Shown here in pieces: positions 31,396 to 43,046 of a DNA stretch of 64,000 nt (position 1 is the first letter of the stretch; each line of letters starts with the position of its first letter). The DNA lies in contig CM030936.1 of assembly GCA_018136815.1 (NCBI GenBank), positions 1,066,850 to 1,130,849 on the forward strand, written 5' to 3'. The DNA is from Isochrysis galbana (Eukaryota > Haptophyta > Isochrysidales > Isochrysidaceae). The notes under the pieces were generated by a model. That model was given only the letters and a program-made list of their open reading frames with translations. It did not search any database and was not told the DNA's origin. Made by a program: the position numbers and the translations under genes.

Positions 31396-32427
31396 ATGTC
31401 CGCTCCGTCGTCGCGCTCGCCCTCGCCTAAGCCCGTCCTCCCGCCTTCCTCTGCTGAGGAGGTGGTCCAGCCCGTCATTCCATCACTCCCGGCCTCCTTC
31501 GCCGCGCCTTCCGCCGATCGCCTCCCTTCCGAATCATCGCATATCGAGCCCGTGGTCATGCTCGATCCGTCAGGTGTAGAATCGAAGTCGACGCGTCCCG
31601 CGCCGGGCCCGCCAAGGGGGCCCAAGGCCCCTCCTCCTGCAGAAGCGGGCCTCCTGCCCGCTCTGCCCACCACCACTCCCGAAGACCGCGCCTCCTCGGA
31701 GGCCGAGCTCGCGGCTACCACCGTCTTTCACCCATTCGAGGCCGGCGCCGCGCCTCCATCACCACCCCCATCGCCCTCCGATGCTGTGGAGAGCGGGCAT
31801 GAGCCCGCTCTCACTGAAATCTGCATGGAAGAGGCTGTTGAGGCATATCCTCCCCTCTCGGAGGCGGAGGAGGCCGCCCCACCGTTGCCATCTGACTCGG
31901 AGGGGGCCTACGAGCCCTACCGAGCCACCCTCGATCGTGTTGCCGCGGTTCCGACCGCCCCACGCCCTCGCGTCCTGGCAGAAGATGCAATTCCCAACCC
32001 TCACCGCCATTTCGCACCGGGCCACACCTTCTCACCGCCATCGGCTCCGACAGAACTGTCGGCGCCCAGTCCCGTGGAGCAGCACTACATGGAGCTGATG
32101 AAGGCCATGGCCGAGCAATTCTCGCAACAGCTATCTGCGATAGCTATGGCCGTCGAGCGCGAAAGGGCCCCACCGTCGGCCAATGGCCGCCAGGAGCCTC
32201 CCCGCTACCCCCGGGGTACTCCACTCGAGAATACGGGAGGGACCTACCCCCCGCCGCCTCTGCCGCCGGCACGAGCCCCTCCAGAAAGAAAGAAGGCCCC
32301 TAAGGCTAAGAAGGAGCGCCGCCGCCAGCGCCCCTACTCCTCAAGCTCGTCCTCGACCTCGGAGGACTCGTCGGAGCCGTGCTCGTCTGATCAGTCGACC
32401 ACCCTAGCTGGTTTATGGAAGCCATAG
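31396..32427 (+). CDS. gag-like ORF of retroelement family E
   Basis: Starts MSAPSSRSPSPKPVLPPSSA. Low complexity, rich in Pro, Ser, Ala, Glu, with one helical stretch (VEQHYMELMKAMAEQFSQQL) and a basic tail (RKKAPKAKKERRRQRPYSSS). Structural Gag-like proteins look like this, and a related start (MSLSPPSSPSLKPACPPST) exists at 53083. Not a recognised host gene. Confidence 0.5.
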   Translation: MSAPSSRSPSPKPVLPPSSAEEVVQPVIPSLPASFAAPSADRLPSESSHIEPVVMLDPSGVESKSTRPAPGPPRGPKAPPPAEAGLLPALPTTTPEDRASSEAELAATTVFHPFEAGAAPPSPPPSPSDAVESGHEPALTEICMEEAVEAYPPLSEAEEAAPPLPSDSEGAYEPYRATLDRVAAVPTAPRPRVLAEDAIPNPHRHFAPGHTFSPPSAPTELSAPSPVEQHYMELMKAMAEQFSQQLSAIAMAVERERAPPSANGRQEPPRYPRGTPLENTGGTYPPPPLPPARAPPERKKAPKAKKERRRQRPYSSSSSSTSEDSSEPCSSDQSTTLAGLWKP

Positions 32428-32859
32428 ACTCGGATGTCCACGCTCTTCTGTGGGATAGGTCACCCTCGATGAATAAAGACGAACTAGGTTCCACGCAAGA
32501 AGGCAGGAGGTGGATAACCCATCCGACCTACCCGAGGGTGGGTCATTCCGAAGGAGCTCCGACACCACTGGTACAATCCCGTCATGGGCAGGGCTACCAG
32601 GGGCACTGCCATTGCTCCCTCGGACGGACTGCCCCGACGATCGGATCTCGCCGACGCGCAATGGCGGGCGCCGAGCCTCCCTGTCCCTATGGGTTGTGCG
32701 CCCTGTGTTTAGTGGGTTGTCAGGGCTAAACCTGGGCACCCCAAGCGGGGAGATGACAGGGGAGACCCTCGGCCCTCGGGGGGAGGGAGCGAACCTTGGG
32801 GAAGATCGGCGAGGCTTCGACCGTTGCCCAGAAGGCGGCAAAGGAGGCAGACATTTTCC

Positions 32860-32912
32860 GTTGTCTTCCCCCCCCCCCCCGAAGACAACCCGGTAGTCTT
32901 TAAGACTACGGG
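32860..32912 (+). repeat. paired terminal hairpins of family E
   Basis: Hairpin 1: GTTGTCTTC, a C-run, GAAGACAAC. Hairpin 2: GTAGTCTT-T-AAGACTAC. Both recur, inverted, at 8650-8698, with small changes in and near the stems. Confidence 0.7.
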
Positions 32913-33092
32913 TTTGCGCAACCGTCTATCTCACGCCCCTGGTCGAAGCAGCGCGCGCGGCCTCCCCCCCCCCAGTTGCTAGGAAAGGAAACGGGGGGGG
33001 AGGGGAGGGGGAAGGGGTGTGATAGGAAAGGGAGGGTAGTTAGGAGTAGCACCAGCAATCTGCCCCACGCCGTGCAGGTAGCGGCTAGTTTT

Positions 33093-33535
33093 TTAAGATT
33101 TTTTTGTTACGTTGCTGGAGGCTGCAAAGGCCCCCATGAGAGATTGTTGTGCGTGAAGTGCCCGCGCTCCAAGGGTGCACTGACGGTAGGAGATGCCACC
33201 ATGGGGGTGGCAGCAGAGCTGCCACCTCCCATGGGGAGTCCTTGGTTTGGTGGAGGAGCGGCGGAGTTGGGCGGCAGGGCATATTGCCCTGGGCGTCTGG
33301 TTGTCACCAGGGAATAGGACTCTGCCTGTTCCCTGGTGCTGTGGCTGGTTGGGAGGTGAGGGCGTTGCCGTAATGTCGACGTCCTCGTCAGGCGGCGCGG
33401 AGGCCTGCGAGCGCTGCTTGGGCTCCGGCGGTTTGGGGCGGCCCCGGTGGGGCGTCGTGGCGGCGGGGGGCTGGGAGGTGGGAGCCGGCGGCGCGCGCTC
33501 CATCGCTAAAACTATAACAATAGTTTTTGACGTCG
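33093..33535 (-). mobile_element. LINE 5' end fragment (hairpin and ORF1 start)
   Basis: Minus strand: AACTATTGTTATAGTTTTAG just before ATGGAGCGCGCGCCGCC, then MERAPPAPTSQPPAATTPHR and a Pro-rich frame to 33093. The start is homologous to the LINE ORF1 at 21559. The rest is diverged or truncated. Confidence 0.55.
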
Positions 33536-34190
33536 CTTCATTGATATGACATGGTGCGCTCGCAATTGCTAGCGGCTTGCTAGGTCGCTATGACGACGTT
33601 CGGCCTTGCTTCAGCTCGGGCTAGTCTGCGGGACGGCGAGTTTGGATTATCGTGATGCAATGATATGTATCAGTCTAGCCGTCTGCCTACACATACATGT
33701 GCAAAGAGTGAAGATGTGCAGTGGGCAATTATTAGAGGGCGGAACACAACCAACGAAGGTCGACCTAGACAGTGGGGTATCCATGGGGATGATGTAAGGT
33801 CTCGCTAGATTGATGGGTGGCATGTCGGTGAACATATAGGTAGTGCGTGAACACGGAGGAATTACGTCGTAACGAAGCACAGCGTACGCATTTCACAGGA
33901 GTGCAAAGTGATGCAAGAGGCGGACGAGCTCCGTGGCTGTTTGCCGGTGAAGCACCGTTATTTCCGTATCCTGTGCCATGGCATGGCCCATTATCCGTGC
34001 CCCATACATGCCCCCAATGTCACCCCAAGCAATGGGGCGCGATGCGTGGCCTCGGCATGGTAGGTGAGCGGTGCGCTGAAGCGCCGCTAGTGGCCTCAGT
34101 GAGCTTGGTGACGACTGAAATCGATGATGCCACGTCCCAATGGGGGACGATTCATGAACAGCTATGCACGGCGCCGCAACGTTCTGCGTA
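33536..34190. other. intergenic, no gene seen
   Basis: The plus frame from 33847 is a shadow of the minus-strand gene that begins at 34191. Nothing recognised before it. Confidence 0.45.
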
Positions 34191-37100
34191 TCATAGCGCC
34201 TCCATGGCGACGAGAAGAGCCCACATCTGCTTGGTCATGCCGGCGGCGGCGGCGAGCTCGCGCAGCGTGAGGCACTGGAGCGTCTGCGTAGCCAGTAGCG
34301 CACACGGCAACACCCAGCACTGCACGGTCGAGAAGAGCGGCCGCACCTGCGGGAGCACAAAGGCGACGAGGAGGACGAGCATGGCGAGCACCGACGATGA
34401 GTTGTATGCCATGGCGGAGCGGACAATGCCGGCGAGCGAATCAGACCTCGCGAGAGCGCCTTGTGGCCCGTCGCTCCGCTGCATGAGTTGCTTCATGTTG
34501 CCAGTGGACTGCACCGACCGGCGGCGGAAGGGTAGCCGCCCGCCACGCGCGCTGCAGGGTGGGCTCGTCAAGGTGGCGGCGGCCACCAGCAACGCCGCCC
34601 ATAGCGCAGTCAACGGCGCAAAGCCCAGAGCGAGCGGAGGGAGGAGCTGTGTGGCAATGCACGCGGCGCTCGAGCCGGCACACACGGCGGAGAGGCTGAT
34701 AGACAGAAGCAACATCTGCGTCATGGCAAGCATCCAGGTCGTGGCAGCCGCAAGACGCGGCAGTGGCGAGACGTGATCGGCCGGGAGCAAGAGCAGTCGA
34801 CGCGCCCAACTCAGCGGAGGCGAGCGGAGCCAGCGGGCGTGCGGCGGAAGCAGCGTGTCAAAACCTGGCAGAGTAGCCTCCGAATCGCAGCTTGCAGTTG
34901 TTAAGAGCACACCACCTGTAGGCAGCGACCATCGAGAAGGCGGCCCGAGCCCTACAAAGAGCGCCAGCTGCTTGTCCGGCAAGGCATTGGGCAAGAGAAT
35001 GAGCCCAAGCACGCGGACGCCCTCGACGCCCATTGCGGGCGGCGGCGAGGCGCGCGGCGCTCCCGCCATCCCTTCGGGCCCTTGTGCGGCGGACGCAGTG
35101 GGCGGGGTGCGCGGCTCGGCTGCGGCCTGAGCAAGCTGACGATTGATCGTCTCCACGATGGCCGCGACGGCTCGCAACGACTGGCGGTAGCCCGCCGAAT
35201 ATCGGTCAATCTGCCGGAGTCTCGTATTGAAGACTGCGATTAGCATTTCAAAGTTGTCGTCGAGTGCGGCCGCGAGTGCGGAGAAGGTGAGGAAGTCGGC
35301 GAGCTCTAGAAAGTAGGGCCTTGAAGCTGTGCCGGCGCCGCAAACGTAAATCCGGAAATGGATAAGCGGGTCAGTACGCCCATCCAGCTGCGACGAGGCG
35401 GCAGCCAGCGGGTCGACGCGCGCCGGCCCATGTGCAAGTGCATCCGACCATGGCCGACGCGTCGGCGTGCTCGAGTGCGCGGCGGACGTGCCTTCCTCCT
35501 GTGCTGGTGATTGGGCTCGAGAGCGGCCGCGCCGGGCCGAGCGCGCGCGCGCCGGCTGCTGCCTCGTGAGGCCGAGCACGCCCACGTCTGTGCCGCACGC
35601 GTGCGGCGCCCGATCAGCACTGATGCCGTCGGCGTCGATGCGCGAAGTATGCTCCCAAAAGTTCAACGACTCGCACGCCCCCTCTCGCGAGGCTGATCTT
35701 GACATCGAGCCGTCACTTTGCGAGTCGAGGCTATCGTCGCGCGGAAGGCAGCACGGCAGCACTGGAGGGTGAGGGTTGCGCTGGCCGGCGCCAGCAACGG
35801 TCTCAGTGTCGGGACGACTGAGCGGGTGTTTGCGCCCTGAAAGCGTCCGCAGGAGCGACCGGTTCTCGGGCGAAGGCGTGAGGGCGTGGCTGGTGATGCG
35901 TGTGAGCGTGAAGCGGCGCTGCTGCGCTTGTGGCAGCAGTGGCGCCGCCACGTTGGAGAAGACGTCGATCCAACCGAGATGGTGCAAAGTGCCTGCACCG
36001 GATGGCAGATGCTAAGGTATTGTGGGCGCGGACACAAGGCTTGCGGAGGACTGGAATCTACGTGCGGGTGTCCGCCTCCCGCCCTTGGTTGCGGCAAGGC
36101 TGCTGCTCACCGGAATGCATCTCGAGCCGATGACCTTCCCAAACGCGCGTCGAGAGCGAGCGCCACAGCGACTCGTCTCCTTCTCGGCCGTGGAGAGCCG
36201 ACACCACCTGCTGCAGTCGGTGAGCGTGAACTTTGCGGCGGGAGTGGTAGAACCACAGAGCAACCGGCGCGAGCGGGACTAGGAGGATGAGCACCATGAC
36301 CTCCCAGGCCTCATACCTGAAAAGCACAGGAGGAGGCGTACGAGAGCTGCCTCGGGCTGAGGTTGGGTTGGGGGACAGGCTAGCATATACGGGTGCCTGC
36401 ACGGTGCGATGTCAGGGCGCGCAAGTAGGGTGCGACTCGGAAAGGTCAGCAATACGCCGCGCCGCCTCACGCGCACCGCGATGCCTCGCGAAACGTCTCG
36501 CAAAACGCGTAATAGATAGGCTCGGAAACAAGTGTGCGCAGCTCGTCGGGCAACACCGGCATCGCCCATGGTGCGAAAGGCGAATTGGAGCCCGTCAAAT
36601 AGACGCGCATCACATGTTGCTTGGCACGGTACTTGTGAGCCTCCCACGTCAGCGCCGTGTTGAGTGAGGTGCCGCCGACGTGGTGGCGGCGCCAGAGCGG
36701 TTCAAAGCCGTAGGGCGATTCGCTCGCGCCGTCTGCACCGGCGCCGTTAGCGCGCGTCACGAGCGGTACCGCCGTGGCGGCTCCGTCGCCGCCCCGTCCA
36801 TCGCCGGTGTCCGGGGGTGTTCTCACGGCTGGCGGGGCCAGGGCGCGCCGGCGCAGCGCGGCGGGTAGCGTACGGAGCACGGTGAGCATGCACAATGCGA
36901 GCAGGGCCGGCAACAGTAGTAGGGCGTGGCCGGCGGTGGCCGAGCCAAGCGCGAGGCCGATCGACTCAAAGAGCACCTCCGAGAAGAGCCCGCAGCCGCG
37001 CGAGCCGTCAGACTGAGCCTCGGCGGCACCGAAGAGCATAAAGGGCGATGTGCAACGCCATTCGCACGTGTTAGGCGCCGAGAAGTTGGCGTGTAGCGGC

Positions 37101-40100
37101 GGAAGACCACATTCATCGCAGCGCGTACCGCTGCTAGCGGCGCGCTGCCCCACTGGGCACGGTAGGCAGGCAACTCCACCAGCGCCCGACGTGGGCGCCA
37201 TGCCTCCCGCCTCAGTGCTCGCGACGAGGCCCGCAGGGCACGGCTCGCACACATGTGCACCCGCGCCAACGGCGACCAAGCCCACCTGGCAGAGATCACA
37301 TGGACCATCGCCCTGCCCTGCCTTTGCGCTGCCAGGCGGGCATGGCTCGCACAGCAACCCGCCGTGGCCAGCAGCGCAGCGCACGCCGCCGAGCGCCCCC
37401 GCGCCGCCCGCGTCGCCGCCGCCGCCACCCATGCCGCCTTGCGGCAAGCCGAAGATGGTCTCCACCGAGCGCGAGGGCGGCGCGGACCACGTGGCACCTA
37501 CCGGCCCAAGCCACACTCGGCCGCCCGCGCCACCACCGCCTCCCGGCCGGCCGCCTGCGCCGCCGTGCGCCTCGACAATGCCCGAGCCCTGCGATGCGCG
37601 GACCGAGCCGGCGCGCACTGCGATGGAGCCACCCGAACCGCCACCCGAGCCACCGATGCCATCGCCATCGCCACCGTCACCGCCTCGCGCGGAGAGCTTG
37701 CTCGACTGCGCGAAGGTGAGTGCCTCCGTCGCCTCCACATGGATGACACCGCCACCAGCGCCGCCGCCGTCGCCGCCACCGCCCGAGCCGAGAGTTCCCG
37801 GTGGCTGCCCGTTGAGACGCGCCCCGTAGGCCGAACCGCCCACAACAGAGCTGAAGTTGGCGACGGCGAGCGAGCTGCCCCCGCTGCCGCCGTGTCCCGC
37901 GCCCGAGGCGGCGCCCGCGCCTGATACCCCCTCAGTGGTTGCCGCGCGGCCTCGCCCGCGGCCCGAGCGCGCCGAATGGCCCAGCCCATCAGCGAGGAGT
38001 GCGCCGCCTTGCAACGCGATCACACGGCCGCAGATCGCCATCGCCGATGCGGCGACGACACCACCCGTATGGACGTCGATCGTGTCGATGGCAAGGCGGA
38101 GCGGGTAGCCGCTGCTCGCGTTGGCCGGGCATGCGAGGTTGAAGTCGGAGCCATTGGGCGCAGGCTGCACAAAGGCCGAGGCGGCTTCAGTCGCTTGCAT
38201 CTTGCCTAGCGAGAGGGGGGGAAGGGCAGTAGCGTGCGAAAAAGGCGGGGTGAGGGGGGGGAGGGGGGGGGGAGGGGGGGCGCACCCGCGTGCGACAGGG
38301 TCTGCGCGGAGATGGCGATCGTATTGGCGGCGACGGTGCCCATCACGTCGATGCGGATCGTGCCACCAACCGCGAGCGAGAGCGCGGCGCGGGCTGACAG
38401 CGAGCCAGCGACATTGACGCTCGTTGCCACACGGATCGAGCGGGCCGACTCGACGCGGCCGATGGTGTCGAGCTGAAGCGACGACACGTTGAGGTCATAC
38501 GTGCAGTCGGAGTCGGCATCTTCACAGCTGATCTGCACGGGGTGGAAGTCGGAGGCTTTGAGCGACAAGGAGCTGGTCGCTCGGCGGAGTGGCAAGGGTC
38601 GCTCGGCAATGGGCGGGCGTCCACGGCGCGGAGCGAAGCGGCGCGTCACCTCCGAACCCGACGCGACGGTTAGCGCGCGCGCGTGCAGGAGCGTGCCCCG
38701 TTCGAGCAGCAGCTGCGCATTGTCGGTGAGCTTGACGTCGGCGGTGGTGAGCATCGCGACCGCCGTGTTATCGCTGCCCAGCTTGAGCACGGCCGACTGC
38801 ACGTGCAACAGCCCAATTGAGCGGCTGGCGGGCGGCGGCGCTGCCGCTGGCACGGGCGGGAAGGCAGCAATCGACGAGTCGGCCGAGGAGTCGGCGTTCT
38901 GCCCGTTGTTGAACCAAAGCATATGCGGCCGACCGTCGCACTCCTCGAAGAAGATGGAGCCGGCACCGCCCGCCTGACACATGGGCGCCCGAGCGGGATC
39001 GCCGTCGGTTGCAGCGGCGCCGCCACTTGCATCGAAGCGGAGCCGCGCCTCGGTGGCGGGCGCACCGTCAGCGCCCGTGGCGCAGCCGCGCAGCCACATG
39101 CGCCCGCCGCCGCCGCCGCCGCCGCGTTGCGAGACAGCGTCAGCGTCGGCTCCGCGAGCCGAGATGAGGCCCGAGCCGTTGATCACGGCCGCGTCGACAA
39201 GCACCGTGCCGCCTGATGCGCCACCCAGCCCAATGCACCGGCCATTGGCGGGCGGTGCTGGGCAGCACGGCTTGTCTGGCGCCGGTTGCAGCGCGGGCAG
39301 TCTGCGCTCGTGGTGGCACGCGCGGCACGCGGGCTGGCCGTCGGCCGACAGCATGCCGTCGACGTGCAACGAAGTTGTGTTGACGCGTATCACCCCGCCA
39401 CCGCAGCAGATGGGCCCGTTGGTGTCGTCCGCGAACGAGTAGGCGCCGTAGAGCGTGAGGTCGCTTTCGACGCTCGGCCACCAAGGTGTACCCGGGCTGG
39501 CGAGCCGCGCCCACGGGCGCGTGCCATCGCCAAACGGACGGCCACCCGCAGCCACCGGGCTCTCGCACCGGCCGCCCGCGCCGCCATGCCCAGCACCCGC
39601 GCCCGCCTCACCTTTGGTCCAGTAGAGCGGATCGAGCACCGCCGAGCAGCGGCCGAGTCCGCTCGCCGAGACGGTTGCGTGCCGGCCGATGCGCACGGCG
39701 GGTGCAGCGAGCCGCACGCTGCCCGCGCGGATACTGGCGCCCCCATCGAGCGTGATGCCGCGCGCGAAGGAGAGCGACAGGGAGCATGCGGCGGCGCCCA
39801 CTCGCTCGGCGAATTCACAGGCGAGCGAAGCGTTCGGCGTGAGTCGTAGGGAGCCAGCGCCCGAGAAGGCGCACGCGCGATCGGCGCCGGGAAGTGCGGG
39901 CGCGGGCCGCTCGCCACACACACCTGCGCATCCCGACGGCCCGCCGAAGGAAAGCACGCAGCGCGGCGACGAAAGGACGCAATCGCCCGAGGAAGAGAGC
40001 GAATCGCATAGCCAGCCAAGCGAGGGCGAGGGCGAGGGCGAGGGCGAGGGCGAGGGCGAGGGCGAGGGCGAGGGTGAGGGTGAGGGCGAGGGCGAGGGCG

Positions 40101-40785
40101 AGGGCGAGGGCGAGGGCGAGGGCGAGGGCGAGGGCGAGGGCGAGGGCGAGGGCGAGGGCGAGGGCGAGGACGAGGGCGAGGGCGAGGGCGAGGGCGAGGG
40201 CGAGGGCGAGGGCGAGAGGGAGGCCGAGGGAGGCAGAGGGTCGGAAGGCGGCGAGGCGACGCGTGCCCGCGGCGGGAAGGATAGAGGCAGTGGCGGTGAG
40301 GATGACGAGGCGGGGAGGCAGTCGGCGGAGAAAGATGAGCCGCATGGTATGAGGGAAGGGGGAAGAGAGGCTGAGTGAGGCTGGATAGTCGAATGTGCCT
40401 CTTGCTGTAGGTCCGCACGCGAAGCAGGCTGGTGATGAAGAGTGCGAGATGAGCCTGCATCCACAGAGGCAGTTTGCACGAACGGTAGGACAGTGCCAGG
40501 AAGACGAGCAGAAGAGGAGGATGCGCTAGCAGAGCGCGGAGAGACGGGTCGCGGCATCGGCGAGAGCGAGGAGCTGCGATCGAGAACAGCAGCCGGAGAG
40601 CGCGATGACGATCGAGCAGAAGAGGGAATTGGAGGGGCGAGCGGTGAGATCTGAGATGGAGAGAGGTACGAAGCAGTAGCAGAGGCAGCAGCGGGAGGGC
40701 GGGAGGGCTGCGCGGGAGGCCGTCGCCAGTGTGGCAGTGGTGAGACAGCCGACAGCAGCACGAGGCAGAGAGATGGGGAGGGCAT
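34191..40785 (-). CDS. large glycine-rich transmembrane protein (plant At5g11700/At4g32920/At5g47020 type)
   Basis: Four exons join in frame on the minus strand: 40785-38286, 38205-36477, 36316-36111 and 35992-34191, all GT-AG introns (80, 160, 118 bp), giving ~2078 residues. The start gives signal peptide MPSPSLCLVLLSAVSPLPHW. Then a Ser/Pro-rich stretch and ~33 SP dipeptides. The large ectodomain follows, with poly-Gly turns typical of a beta-helix (GLGGASGGTVLVDAAVINGS, GGGGGGGRMWLRGC) and Cys-rich modules (CEPCPPGSAKAGQGDGPCDL). Then several membrane spans (HALLLLPALLALCMLTVL, EVMVLILLVPLAPVALWFYH, WMLAMTQMLLLSISLSAVCA). RVYLTGSNSPFAPWAMP and the segment after it match the plant proteins, which have PRMYLMGTNS-type sequence there. 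The molecular role in plants is largely unknown. Probably a cell-surface protein. Confidence 0.8.
40021..40217. repeat. coding hexanucleotide repeat (GAGGGC)n
   Basis: About 33 units with a few variants (GAGGGT twice near 40075, GAGGAC once near 40168). In the gene's minus frame it encodes (SP)n. Length changes of one unit keep the frame. Confidence 0.9.
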
Positions 40786-41927
40786 CCCTCGCCCCTTCTC
40801 AGCCAGGCACAAGGGAGGGGCGGGGAAGGGGTGGGGGGGGGGAGAGGGGGGGGGGGGGGGGAGAACACCGGCGGAAAGCGAGGGAGGGAGGGAGGGAGAG
40901 GGGGAGAGGGAGGAGAGGGAGGAGAGGGGCCGGCGGTCCAGTCCGCCGCCGCCGCGCGGGAGAGGGGAGAGGAGGGGGGCGGCGAGCGGGTGGGTCTGGG
41001 TGTGAATAGAAGAAGAGGCTAAATTTAGTGCGGCGCTGGGTTGATTCACAGTACAATTTTCCCCAAAGGACGTAGAGAGGGGGCGCCTTGGCGCGTCCGG
41101 CTCTGCCGTGGTCACACGCGACAAAAAGGACCGTCGAGCGCGCGGGCACACGCCTCGTCGCCTCGTCGTTGCCGCTCCTGCAGCCCGCTGCAGGCACGCA
41201 GGCACACACATACACACATCCAGGCTCAAGACAGGGCTTGTCAAGGCTCAAGGCTGTCCACTCGCCACCCGCCGTTGCCTTGGGTGCCAAGTTCCGCTCC
41301 ACGCGCGCTCAGCTCCAATCCTTCGACTCCCCGCGGAGGTGGGCGACCTTCTCTTCCACAGAGTAAGGCGCTGGGCCAGAATTGGCCGAGTACTTCTAAA
41401 AGTAGTCCTTCTTACTGGTAGAAGCACCCGCCCTCCTCTCTCCTTCCCACCGTCGGCGGTTGAGCTCTCTTCTCTCTCTCTCTCCCCTTCTTCCTTTCCC
41501 CTTCACTTCGTTTTCCTCTCCTTCATCGCCTTCGGGAATCTTACGGTTCTTCTTCTTCTTCTTCTTCTCTCAGGTGGGGTGCTGTGTTCTCTCTCTCTCT
41601 CCTCTCACTTGGCATCCTCGTCATTCCTTCTCTTCTTCTTCAATCACTTCTCTTCTCTTCTTCACCCTCCTTGCCCTGCTCTATCGGATCATATCGCGCT
41701 CTCTCTCCCTCAACATCAACCGCTCTCTCTTCTCGAACAAACCCCTGTTTCTTCTCTCCCCGCCCCCCTCCCCCTTCCTCTCTTCTCCCAATCACACACC
41801 CCCTCTCTTCTCTCTCTCTCTCCCCGCCGCCCCTCCGCTGAGAGACACCTGACGACCGGGGCTTCCGCTCCCCCTTCCCTTCCCTCTCCCCCTCTCTGCC
41901 TTCCCCCCTCCGCCCCCTCCCTGGCGG
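40786..41927. other. shared divergent promoter region
   Basis: Between the minus-strand membrane protein and the plus-strand gene at 41928. Left part G-rich (40810-41000), right part CT-rich (41430-41880). No supported gene. Confidence 0.5.
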
Positions 41928-42841
41928 ATGGCCGCGTTCCGCGTGGGCGATCGGGTCGCCATCGACGCCTCCACACCCCAGCAGCGCCACGGCACCGTCA
42001 GCGCGCTCTCTCCCTCACTTCCCCCTCTCTACGCAGTCTCTCTCGACGAAGGGGCAGAGAGGGAGGGAGAAGTAGAGTATGACCTTCCTGCAGAGAGGTG
42101 AGCTCGCCTAGGGAGAGGGGGAGGCGGGGGGGCAGAGAGGGAGGGCGAAGTAGAGGACGGCCTTCCTGGAGAGAGGTGAGCTCGCCCAGGGAGAGGGGGG
42201 GGGGGGCAGAGAAGGAGGGAGAAGTAGAGTATGGCCTTCCTGCACAGAGGTGAGCTCGCCCAGGGAGGGGGGGGGAGGGCAGAGAGGGGGTGAGAAGTAG
42301 AGTATGACTTTCCTGCAGAGAGGTGAGCTCGCCCACGGAGAGGAGGAGGGGGGGCAGAGAGAAGTTTGGTGGCGTCCGACCGTTTCCCTCGCTTGCGTAG
42401 GCTAATGCCGGCGTCCCAGGCGCCCCTGCTCATCGGCATGGATGTGATCCTTGATGCTGGCACGCCCAACGAACGAACGGGCGCCGTTCACGCCATCAAA
42501 CGGAGTGCGTGCGGGCGCGCTTGAGTGGTGCCGTGTGCTCCGCCAGCTTGATTTGCTTTCCCGACGCGTCGGCTACTGCGCTTTATGTCTGTAGGCATGC
42601 CCCCAATGTATGTGGTCGAAGTACGAGCTGGTGCGCCCCTCCCATCCCTCATGCCCTGCGTGGTGTCCCTAACCAGGGGAGGCGTCAGTGGACCCCATAC
42701 GTTTCCAGGCCAGTCGCGCTTTGCTCTGATGTGCAATTCTCCACTGTAGGCATGGGGCGCAAAAAGGTTGAATTCGACGTGCCTCGGGAACGGCTCCAAC
42801 GCGTGCCGCCGTCGGCACCTTCACGGTGCACCGTCATGTGA
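41928..42841 (+). CDS. small two-repeat SH3/Tudor-like protein (possibly incomplete)
   Basis: Exons 41928-42097, 42401-42504 and 42750-42841 join in frame (GT-AG, split Arg and Ser codons), ~121 residues. Two related units appear: FRVGDRVAIDASTPQQRHGT ... EGEVEYDLPAERL, and LIGMDVILDAGTPNERTGAV ... KVEFDVPRERLQR. This GDxVxID-GTV-ExYDLPxER pattern resembles KOW/Tudor/SH3-like barrels but I cannot name a family. Intron 1 (42098-42400) is mostly made of tandem copies of the end of exon 1. The last exon may continue by splicing at GTGAGG right after 42837 instead of stopping. Confidence 0.55.
42050..42360 (+). repeat. tandem ~75-bp repeat spanning the exon 1 donor site
   Basis: Four copies of GGGGCAGAGAGGGAGGGAGA ... 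TTCCTGCAGAGAGGTGAGCT. The donor GT falls at 42098, 42176, 42250 and 42323 (periods 78, 74, 73). A fifth, partial copy begins at about 42352. Only the first donor keeps the reading frame; the others meet an in-frame TGA at the donor itself. Confidence 0.9.
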
Positions 42842-43022
42842 GGTGAGGGGACTAGAGATCACGACCTCGGTATCTCAATCTCGCCTGCGCGTAGGCCTCT
42901 GCCAAGACTGCCAATGTGCCGCGTCCGTTGCAGCGTTACGCCCTTCTTCCTAGTGCATACCCCTCTACCCTCTAAGAAAGCCATCTATTGTACAAGCTGT
43001 AGCGAGGGATGCTCCAGTGGCG

Positions 43023-43046
43023 AACTATCGTAGTAATGATAGGGTC
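43023..43046 (+). promoter_or_regulatory. conserved hairpin 5' of LINE ORF1 start (copy c)
   Basis: CTATCG-TAGTAA-TGATAG (one G-U pair), four bases before the ORF1 ATG at 43047. Confidence 0.5.

Larger units (their letters stand above)
31201..32925 (+). mobile_element. retroelement family E, pol-less copy
   Basis: 5' UTR rich in CTCGTTCTCGT (31250-31330), a 343-codon ORF (31396-32427), then ~500 bp ending in two hairpins. The 5' UTR and ORF start recur at 52905-53149, and the 3' end recurs inverted at 8636-8835. No reverse transcriptase is present, so non-autonomous or internally deleted. Its class (LTR, LINE or other) is not settled. Confidence 0.6.

Noticed and set aside
33847..34776. 309-codon plus-strand frame
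   Set aside because: It overlaps the last exon of the conserved membrane protein on the other strand and has no motif of its own.
39815..40345. A frame starting MRLIFLRRLPPRLVILTATA followed by LALALA as the true start of the 34-41 kb gene
   Set aside because: It looks like a signal peptide but leads out of frame with the rest. An in-frame signal peptide at 40785 explains the gene without a frameshift.
39689..40378. Plus-strand GEGEGE frame
   Set aside because: It is the antisense reading of the (GAGGGC)n repeat inside the minus-strand gene.
42050..42360. CRISPR-like array
   Set aside because: The spacing is short and the spacers are degenerate low complexity. The units are tandem copies of an exon/intron boundary in a eukaryotic gene.
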